A stretch of DNA of 64,000 bases, taken from assembly GCA_024220525.1 (NCBI GenBank), contig JAMYWO010000104.1:50266-114265 (forward strand), read 5' to 3'. The position numbers and the translations under genes were made by a program. Positions 55,617 through 64,000 of this stretch are shown piece by piece. The notes below the pieces were generated by a model, which worked only from the letters and a program-made list of their open reading frames with translations, ran no database searches and was not told the origin of the DNA. The stretch comes from Cochliopodium minus. Taxonomy: Eukaryota; Discosea; Himatismenida; Cochliopodiidae. Positions within the stretch are counted from its first letter, which is position 1. The number at the start of each line of letters is the position of its first letter.

Positions 55617-58083
55617 TCATCCTGAACACTTTCTTACTATGGGAGTAATGGTGATTTCTTTGATAGAACTGTCTCTGCTGGATAATTTACAATTTGAACA
55701 AAGTCCTTTTTGAGCTAATAAATAAAAATAAATGAAAATAAATGAAAATAAAAATATAAAATAAAAAATGTTAAAATAAATTGAAAAAAAGTATAGAAAA
55801 TAAAATTTATTGAATTTTTCAAAAAAAAATTAAAAAATTGATAAAAAAGTTTTACCTGCACAGTTTACACCTTGGGAATAAAAACAAGGATCAAAGCCAT
55901 CACAACAAACCTGTAAGACATCAAATAAATTATTGAGAAAAGAGTTGACACACAAGTTGATGTACTTGATATCACCAATGTCAAAATCGTAGCAACTGTT
56001 GGGGAAAATGAGGGTGTTGATGTTAGAAAAAATGGTGATGCCATTGCTGTACGTCGTATCTTTTTTTTCGAAAGAATTTTCTTTGAACAAAGAAAAAGGG
56101 GCGGAAGATTCTTTTTTGGAGGAGGGAACTTTGTAGGTGAACCCGTATGGGTCGGCATAGGAGCGGTTGTTGTAGATTGTTATGTCAGTGGAGAACACGG
56201 TGTATTTGAAGAGGGTGGTCGCTATCCCTTCTCCAACTTCTCCTAGATCTTTCAATCCAAAAAATCCTCCTAATATAAAAATAAAAATAAAATTAAAAAA
56301 AATCAGAGAATAAAGTAAAATAATGTTAAAAACAATAAAAATGATTAAATATGAAAAATAAAATAAAATAAAAATAAAATAAAAATTGAATTCATTTGAA
56401 TATAAAATAATATAAAATAGGAAATAAAATAATAAAAATACAAAATATAAAATTAAAAATAATAATTTTAAAAAATTACCTTGCAGAGAAGTTACATTAT
56501 CATTGTCGAGCAAACTATAAACACTGTTACTGGCACAAGTGTCGAAATAAATAGGATCACCAGCACTCTTGTCAGAAAGTAAAATGGCACCAAAAGAACC
56601 AACGATGATGACATTGTTAATGTCCTTGGAGCAAGAAAGATTAAAATAAGTTCCGCATGTTGTAAAATTGGTTCCAGAGTAAATCTGGTAAGCGACTCCT
56701 CCACATTTCCCCACTCCATGGATGTTTCCGTAGAAAAGCACATTAATGAATGTGGCTCCCTTCAATGTGTGGAAGATCCCGACTGCCCCATCATAATCAA
56801 GGTTCACTGTCAGTGAGTTTCCGTTTCCGTCGAGAGTTCCTTTTAAAAAGAAAAGAGATTAAAAAAGAAAAGTAAAAACAAATGAAAAAAAAAAGTTTAA
56901 AAATATATCAGATTAAAATAACAAGCAAAAAATCGAGCAAAAGAAATCATTTTAAATTGTCATAATTAAATATTAAAATGAAATAGAAAAAGAAAATTGA
57001 AAATTCATTTTTTTTTTTTTTTACCAGTAAAAGGAAATTCTTTGAATAAAGGAGATTGGAGATCACAAGATATGTCCCCTGTTAAGACGTAGTTTGCATC
57101 AGGTGAAGATTCCATGCTGAGGAGAGAGTTGCAATCGCTGATTGGGATGATGTTGGAAGAATCTTGGGGAATTTCCGATGTTGCGTTGACTCCATTGGAG
57201 ATCAATCTCTTTCTGGAATCATATGATCTCTTGTTGTTCGATATTTGTATTGGATACAAATGAAAGGTGCCATCTTTTGATAGAAGAAAAGAAGAGGTTA
57301 ATTTCAAAATGTAATAAAACAAGGAGAATGAATGAATTTATTTTATTGTATGTTCTCTTTTGTTAGGTATATTTTAATTTATATTTTTTTCTGAAGAATA
57401 TTTAAATCTTCATTCTTCTATAATTGTATTGTATTTATGAGATCATATGCTCCCAAATGATAAATGTAAATTTCTATTTTCGAAAATAGAAATGTTTTAT
57501 AATTACCTGATTGCATGCTAGCCATATGTGTATGCCCATATAGAGTTATATTCCTTCCCTTTGCATAATAAAAGGATACTACATTGAATTGGATGAGACC
57601 CTCAGTACCATCGATCCTTTTAAACGAGAATTTTAGGCTCTTCAAGCTCTCTATGATGGAAATGGAAGACATCAGGCTCAATTTGACAGGATAAGATACT
57701 TCAGATGTTTTAAGAACCTTATTACCACTAGAATCTTGTACCAACACCCCATCCTTTGATTTATATTCCTTCGTTATCTTCACTCCTATAATCACAGATG
57801 ATATCATCAAGCCAAGGAGTATCAATAGGAATATTATGGACCCCAATGTGATCCATTTTAACGTTCTATTCTGTATTTTTATTCTAGCATATGAACTTGC
57901 TGCTTTCCTTACTTTCATCTCATTGATCTCTTCATCCACTCCCCATTTTTCCATCACTATTTAAATATTTCACATTTTTTTAGTGTTAAAAATTTTTTAT
58001 TTTTTTTTTCCTATTTTACCTGCCATTGTGTTACTTCTCTCCGAAATAGATGTTCTATTTCTTTGCTTCTTTTTCTTTTCCAT
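55617..58083 (-). CDS. Type II membrane protein with GLUG-like extracellular domain (paralogue B)
   Basis: Six exons on the minus strand: about 58083-58020, 57956-57507, 57273-57025, 56839-56480, 56269-55856, and one ending at 55617. Cytosolic start MEKKKKQRNRTSISERS, then VMEKWGVDEEINE, one membrane segment (GSIIFLLILLGLMISSVIIG), and an outside domain with FTGTLDGNGNSLTVNLDYDG, HTLKGATFINVLFYGN and VGKCGGVA. The end is cysteine-rich (QVCCDGFDPC, CAQKGLCSNCKL). It is homologous to the + strand gene at 12672-14424 along its length, but three introns here are absent there. Function unknown; a surface protein is likely from topology. Confidence 0.8.
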
Positions 58084-58494
58084 TTCTTCTTTTTGAGTAT
58101 AAATCCTCTTATATTTGAATTGTTTGTTTATATATTTTTATAATTTCTATTCCAAAAGATTGTTTAAATAGATTCAATATTACTGTTAATTTGTAATAAA
58201 AATTTCAATTCTTGAAAATTTCAAGATACCAGTGAAACAATTTTATTTTTTTATAATTTTTTTTATTTTTAAATTCAACTATTCACCTAAAGTACATCAA
58301 AGTTTCTAATACACCATTTTAGATAGATATCAGTAAAATACATGAATTTTTAAAAATATTTTAAAATTAACAATTTATATTCATTTTTTAATTCTTGATG
58401 ATAAATATTAGATAGCAAAGGAAATAGATAGATTCTATTTAGATAGCGGGATGAAAAAAATATCTGAATAGTTTAAAAAAAATTTAATTTTTTA
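58084..58494. other. Intergenic A/T-rich spacer
   Basis: About 410 bases upstream of membrane protein B and downstream of the F-box/LRR gene, both on the minus strand. Nothing recognised. Confidence 0.5.
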
Positions 58495-60285
58495 TTAAAT
58501 AAAACTAAAAAAAGTTTTAATTCCAGTCAAGTCGTGAGGATTTTCAATTAAATCCCAAGAGTCACAGATATTTCTCAAAGAAGGGAAAGTTTTTCTTAAA
58601 AGAGAAAGATCAAATGTAGGATCATCCAAATCCAAAGTTCTCAAGTTAGGATGACTTAAACTTTGCAAAATTTCCAAAGTGACAGGTGACTTAATAGAAA
58701 AAACTTTAACGTTGGAAGGAACAAAAGGAAAAAAGTCCTTAAAAGAAATGCTGCTGGCTCTCACTTCTAAAATGAGTAAGTTGTTGAGATTTATGACCAA
58801 AGAAGATAAACAAGGTAAAAGATCTTCGTCATTTTCAATATTAATATCTATTGTCAAGTGCAATAACAAAGAAGGAAAGAAATAAGTTCCATCTTTTAAA
58901 AAATAAAATTTAATAAACAAAAAATAAATTAAAAAAAAAAAATTANNNNNNNNNNNNNNNNNNNNNNNNNNNNNNNNNNNNNNNNNNNNNNNNNNNNNNN
59001 NNNNNNNNNNNNNNNNNNNNNNNNNNNNNNNNNNNNNNNNNNNNNAAGAAGGAAAGAAATAAGTTCCATCTTTTAAAAAATAAAATTTAATAAACAAAAA
59101 ATAAATTAAAAAAAAAAAATTACCTTAAATTTTTGAAACATCTTGTTCCTTAATACCAACTTTACCATGAAAAATCAGTAGTCCCTCACTAAGACCACCA
59201 AAAAGGGTAGAAGCAAGAACTTCATTCTCTGTTTTCAAACCAACAAGAGAAGCAGGCAACAATTTGAGATCAGCTGTTTCATCCAGTAACGTGCAAGTAT
59301 TTTAGATTAACCAAGTGTTTGATGTTGTCCAAGAAAGAGTTTGTAATAGTAGCGTAACGTTGGTAGAAAAATTGAATAGTAGGGGATAAATGTTTGAAGC
59401 AATCATAATTTTCAAACTCTATTTCTCCCATATCCAAAACTTTTAAATTTGTGAACAAAGAAATGTAGTTGGAAACTCCTTCTGCGTTGATTAATGTTGA
59501 ATTCAAAGAAAGTTTTTTGAAGTTTTCTTTGTTGGGAATGTTTTTAACTGTTTCGTTCTCTATTTCTGTGCACCTCATAGATAATGTCTCCAAATTTTTC
59601 AGGTGGGAAAGATCTGCATCTTTTTTGATTTCTGATACTGCAAGAGATAATCTTTTGACAGTAGTTGGAATGTATTTCAGCTTATCGTTAGAAAGCTTCA
59701 ATTTAGGTAGATACATCTTTTCCAATCCTTTCGGAAGTTTTTTCATAACTTCCTCTGGTTTATCTTCCTCTTTGAAGAAAATATAATTGAAATCTATTTT
59801 CTTGATGGATTTGGGCAATCTGCTGATCATTTCCATTGGATTCATCTTTTTTGCACTGTTCACTTTTAATGATTCCAAATTCCATGTCTCATTTATTTCC
59901 TTCACATCGAAATTGAGATACTCCAAACTCAAGATTCTGAGGGATGGTGGTAATTCCTGAAACAATCCACTTGGGAGAATCAGATTATCGTAATTCCCTT
60001 TGAGGGATAATTTATATATATTCTTACATTTCTTGAAGATGAAATTGATTGTAATTATCAACTTTTCTTTATTTCCAAAATATGTAAATGTGAATTTTCT
60101 TTTTGTCTCCAAAGCCTATAATTTGAACAGATTATTTATTATTGAGGTTATTTATAAATTTATTTATTGGTCACAATTGTAGAAAATTTCTTGGATACTG
60201 ATCTGATAGAATTGAAATTTTCTTCGATTATTGGATTCAAAATTTTGATCAGAATAAATTTAGGCAAATCTTCAATTGTCTTCAT
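58495..60285 (-). CDS. F-box / leucine-rich repeat protein interrupted by an assembly gap
   Basis: ATG 60283-60285 begins MKTIEDLPKFILIKILNPII, then SIRSVSKKFSTI, a compact F-box. It splices near 60180 to about 60119, giving ALETKRKFTFTYFGNKEKL. LRR units follow, for example LEYLNFDVKEINETWNLESL, LSHLKNLETLSMRCTEIENE and LFTNLKVLDMGEIEFENYDC. After 59285 the frame shifts by one, and LDETADLKLLPASLVGLKTE continues the repeats. The last part (below 58900) has LSHPNLRTLDLDDPTFDLSL. A 100-N gap (58946-59045) with identical 77-base flanks splits the gene. F-box proteins usually recruit substrates to SCF ubiquitin ligases; the substrate is unknown. Fold calls are good but exon borders near the gap are not reliable. 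Confidence 0.7.
58869..59122. repeat. 100-N gap with identical 77-base flanks
   Basis: Bases 58946-59045 are N (exactly 100, a placeholder length). The 77 bases just before (58869-58945) and just after (59046-59122) are identical. The two contig ends probably overlap and the gap is artificial; the sequence is likely present once in the genome. Confidence 0.9.
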
Positions 60286-60724
60286 TACAAGCCCAAATTT
60301 TTTTTTTATATTTTTTTTTATTCGTTAAAAAAAATTTTTGAGTTTTAAAGAGGATTTGATTTAAGATTGGTTTTTTTTTAGTCACAACACATTTGCAAGA
60401 AACTTTCAAAAGCAAATGAAAAGTAAAAGTTAATCAAAAAATTAATTTAAAATGTAAACATTTCATTCAAAATTTAATCTAAATCTTAATCATATATTCC
60501 AAATCCTGTTCAAAAATTTTCACTAATGATTTCGTTACTAAGTTATTATGGTTAGACAGGTTTTTTTTTTTGTTATCTTTTATTGCTGAGGATATGAGGA
60601 TAACTTTAAAAATTTGAAAAATAATAAAAGTTTCTTTATGATACATTTTTTATTTTTTTTGTTGTGTGTTTAAAAGTTTGTCGAGTATTTTTTTTGTTTG
60701 TACATATGTAATTATTTTTAAATT
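60286..60724. other. Intergenic A/T-rich spacer
   Basis: About 440 bases between two minus-strand genes; it contains runs of T and A and presumably the promoter of the F-box/LRR gene. Nothing else recognised. Confidence 0.5.
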
Positions 60725-61873
60725 TTACACCAAAATGGAGTTTTTAGAATGAGAATAAGAATTGAGGTGGACGACGTCAAAAGACTTTGAATAGAACTTC
60801 TTTTTGGAAACGAAGAACGGGTGCCTGAGAGATTCTTGTAAGAAGATTCTTTCTTCGGGGTTTTTATTGAGCAACAACGACAACAAAGAAGCAAAGTTTT
60901 GAGAGCACTTTGGAATTTCATAAGAATCTAATATTAAAAATAAAATTTAATATCAATTTATAAAAAAAAATTTTTAAATTTTTTAAATTACCCAAACATA
61001 CAGACTTTGCAAGCTGAAACAAATCGTTTTGTTTGTTGTCATAAGGAAATTTTCCGGAAATCATTTTATACAACAAAATTCCCAAAGCCCATGAATCAGT
61101 CTTCCTTCCATCGTGCTCTCTTTTTCTAAACTTCTCAGGACTCAAAAAAAAAGGCTAAGAAAAAAAATTTAAAAAATTAATAAAAATATTTTAAAAAATT
61201 TCAAAAATTAATTTTACAGTTCCGTGTACTTTATTTAAGTTTTTGATTTCTGTCTCATTCTTGCATACAACACTCATCCCGAAATCAATCAATTTTATTT
61301 TGAGAGTTTTTGGATCAATTGTGATGTTCTCAAACTATCAAATATTGTTAATTGAAGAGATGTAGAATCATTAGTGATTTACCTTAATATCATTGTGTAC
61401 AATCAGTTTTTGATGGCAGAAAACCAAAGCACTGATGATTTGTAAACAAATCTTTTTGCACTTTGCCTCGCTTAATTTTCCGCCATATTTTTGCATGTAT
61501 CTATTCATAAATAATTGAATAAATTAAAATGAAAATTGAAATTGAATTTATATAAATAGAAATTTTTTTTTTACTGTAATAGGTTCATTGGCATTACATC
61601 AGTAACTAAGCAAAAGATATCTTTGTTGTTTTTAGAATCATTGATCTGCATTGTCTCATGAAGTGTGATAATGTTCTCATTCCCTTGCAATTTCCTCAAT
61701 GCCTCCACTTCCATCATTATCCTGCTTCTTTTGTTATTATCATCCTTTTTCACGTGTATCACCTTTATACAGTACTCTTTCTCCTGTTTGGTGGCCAAAT
61801 AACAACTTCCATCAGTTCCATTTCCTAATTTAAATCCCAATCTATATTCTCCGATCATATTGAGTTTAATCAT
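60725..61873 (-). CDS. Protein kinase with HND in place of the HRD motif
   Basis: Five exons: about 61873-61575, 61500-61383, 61334-61218, 61154-60992 and 60927-60725. The N lobe has a glycine loop, LGNGTDGSCYLA, the invariant Lys in YCIKVIHV and an alpha-C Glu in MMEVEALRKL. The catalytic loop reads VHNDIKFENI, so Arg of HRD is replaced by Asn while Asp, Lys and Asn are kept. DFG (KLIDFGMSVV), HGTPFFLSPEKF and KTDSWALGILLYKMISG follow, then a NPEERI-type end and a short tail. Ser/Thr kinase fold; substrate unknown. HND versions are known in some active kinases, so it is probably active but with altered activation-loop control. Confidence 0.88.
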
Positions 61874-62620
61874 TCTGCGCTATTTGAAAAGTTTGTTTGT
61901 GTTTTTTTTATTTTTATTATTTCTTCCATTCCCTTCAGTATCAAAATTTTATTTTTATTATTCAAAAATATTATATCTCTAGGTTCCTCGTTCTTTCTTT
62001 GTGTTCTAATTAGAATGTGTGTAAATTTAAAAAAATTTTATTTTCCTATTCAATAAAATATTACTCAATCAAAACATTGTATCAGTTAATTGAATCAAAG
62101 TTTTTTTTTATTCTTTTTAATTTTAAAATTGACATAAATACTGATCAAATTTCAACAATATGGATCTCTGATAAAAATAAAGTTAAAATTATTCTCAAAT
62201 TGAATTTGAACAGTTATTCTTTTAAATGGGTCCACTAAATATATGAATTTCAAATCTTAAACCTTAACTTGTTAATGAAACTCTTCTTTCTTGTTATATT
62301 TGTTTTTTGATGGAATTGGAAAAATTCAAGAAAATTCTTTTTATTTAAAATTTCTTTGAAATAATTTATATAAAGATACCTTTAAAAAAAAAAAAAAACA
62401 AATAGAAATGATTTAGAAATAATTAAAAATAGGGTTGAAATAAGAGAATTTAATTAAATTCAAACTATAATTTATATCTCAGTGAATTATTTTTCACTTT
62501 TTAAAATAATAATAAAAAATAAAAAAAAAAGTTGAGATTGTCAATAGACAAAAAAAACCATATATAGCAAGAAATATAGTTTGGATAAAAGTATTTAAAA
62601 CATCATTTCTAAAATAAAAG
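61874..62620. other. Intergenic region between divergent kinase genes
   Basis: About 750 bases between a minus-strand kinase and a + strand kinase. A/T-rich throughout with poly-A/T tracts; short open frames have no coding character. It probably contains both promoters. Confidence 0.5.
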
Positions 62621-64000
62621 ATGGAGACATATAAAAAATTGTTAATGTTATCTGAAAAAAATAAGCAACAACAAAAGATAACACCTCCAAAGATAGAAGT
62701 AATTCCATAATCAAATCAATATTTTTATTATTTAGATTAATATTCAAAAAAATTTTCATTTAGAGCCCACAAACTCCAGTATTAATAGATAAACAATCTA
62801 AAGGTCCTCCTGATATAAGTTCTAATGAAATATCAAAAGGAAATTGTATTGGTAAAGGAACATTTGGGGTGGTATTCGAGGGGAAATGTAGAGAACAACC
62901 TGTCGCGATCAAAGTACTTCACGAACAAAATTGGGATGAAAAAAAATTGAATATATTTAAACAAGAAGTGGAAGTATTGAGGTATTATTTCCTCAAATCT
63001 TGATAATATTAGTTTATTCCTTTTAAAAAATTTGATAATAATTTTTTTTCAATATAATGACCAATCATCACGAATAATTATTAATTTATGGTATTTGCTC
63101 TTTTATAAATCTATTCTTTTGTTTATTTAGCCAAATTTATCATCCAAATATTTGCCTGTTTATGGGAGCATGTTTCGAATCAGGAAATATGATGATTATA
63201 TCTGAATTGTTGCCAAAAGGTGATATGGAAAAGGCTTTGAGAAATAAAAATATCTCTTTGAGTTTAAATCAAAGGATATTAATGGCAAGAGATGCATCAA
63301 GAGGTAATCAACAATCTAATGAAGAAAAATTAAGAATATAAAAAGATATCATTAACATACTAATCATTAATCTTTTTATTTTTATTAACTCATTCAAATT
63401 TTTAATTATTTCAGCTTATTTTTTCTTATTTATTCTCATAATTTAAATATATTCTGAATTTAAAGGTATGGCTTGGTTACATTATGGTGATATCGTATTC
63501 ATTCACAGAGATTTAAAACCAGGAAATTTATTGATTGATGAAAATTGGAGGTAATCATAAAATATTCAAAAAAAAAATCATAACGATATCATAAAATAAT
63601 CATTCTGAAAACAAATTCCTTACACTGAATCCGAAATAAAATTTTTTTTAATTTTTATAAAGGGTGAAAGTATGTGATTTCGGATTGACACAAATCGTAA
63701 AGCAAGGAGAAAAATTAACAGATGGAAGAGACGGAGCAAAAGGTAAAATAATTCTAAAAATATCAATTTGTTATCTTTCCAAATCAAAATCATTCTATTG
63801 GACAATATCTTTTAAAATGAAAATTTAATTTTGAATAATCTTAAATATCTTCTTCAAAATCAAAAAGAATATCATTAATAGAATTTGGATTAGTTATTAT
63901 CTTTCATTTCTTATTCTTTTTATCAATTTTAATCCACAATTTTATTTAGGAACTCCATTATACATGGCTCCTGAAGTTTTGACAGGAAAACCATTCACTG
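62621..64000 (+). CDS. TKL-type protein kinase, 3' end outside window
   Basis: Starts METYKKLLMLSEKNKQQQKI at 62621. Exons about 62621-62698, 62764-62981, 63131-63303, 63466-63550, 63663-63742 and 63950 onward. The glycine loop is IGKGTFGVVFEG and the ATP-binding Lys is in VAIKVLHE. HPNICLFMGACFESGNMMII is typical of the tyrosine-kinase-like group. The catalytic loop IHRDLKPGNLLI, DFG (KVCDFGLTQIV) and GTPLYMAPEVLTG are intact. TKL kinases are abundant in amoebae. The C lobe continues past the window end, so further domains are unknown. It is divergent from the HND kinase upstream. Confidence 0.92.

Noticed and set aside
1-64000. Transposons, retroelements or viral genes
   Set aside because: No reverse transcriptase, integrase, transposase, capsid or terminal repeats were seen; the repeated sequence is a host-gene family and A/T microsatellites.
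1-64000. tRNA, rRNA or snRNA genes
   Set aside because: I looked in the spacers for tRNA-like A/B-box sequence and GC-rich islands and found none I could support by eye; a covariance-model scan would be needed to exclude them.

Overview
The window is nuclear DNA of an AT-rich protist. Coding exons are interrupted by short, very AT-rich GT-AG introns. Translation starts often follow a poly-A run, intergenic stretches are mostly A/T homopolymer, and one large protein has Asn-rich runs. This style, with Zn2Cys6 proteins, a PX-PH-RasGEF protein and a RhoGAP protein, suggests an amoeboid organism (dictyostelid-like or another amoeba lineage). I cannot fix the species. TAA, TAG and TGA all act as stops.

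Layout. (1) 1-3087: three members of a tandem family with an N-terminal Zn2Cys6-type cysteine cluster, an acidic/coiled-coil middle and a conserved C-terminal domain. (2) 3191-3470: an unknown base, a period-7 microsatellite and an orphan RasGEF 3' exon. (3) 3753-19145: ordinary genes, namely an LRR/ELMO-like/RhoGAP protein, a CtlX-like guanidino hydrolase, a nucleostemin-type GTPase, a membrane-anchored GLUG-like protein, a bacterial-type D-lactate dehydrogenase and the splicing helicase Prp28. (4) 19291-29313: seven more members of the Zn2Cys6 family, including copies without the zinc cluster, a recent tandem duplicate with two frame breaks, and a copy cut off by an assembly join. (5) 29411-30309: a vacuolar iron transporter missing its 3' end. 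(6) 31054-38412: Sec16. (7) 38511-47688: a lysine-rich protein, two ankyrin-repeat genes, ESCRT-II SNF8 and two unrecognised genes. (8) 47753-53389: a PX-PH-RasGEF gene running in frame into half of an AAMP-like WD40 gene. (9) 53464-64000: Dnmt2, a second membrane-anchored GLUG-like gene, an F-box/LRR gene with a false gap, an HND-type kinase and the 5' part of a TKL-type kinase.

The most interesting biology is the ten-copy Zn2Cys6 family. Its splice sites are shared, its C-terminal domain is strongly conserved (possibly PAS-like), and it contains cluster-less relatives. It looks like an expanding set of transcription-factor-like proteins. The main caution is assembly quality: at 3191, 29314, about 52.1 kb and 58946-59045, genes are cut or joined at AT microsatellites or N runs, so apparent fusions and truncations there should not be taken at face value.
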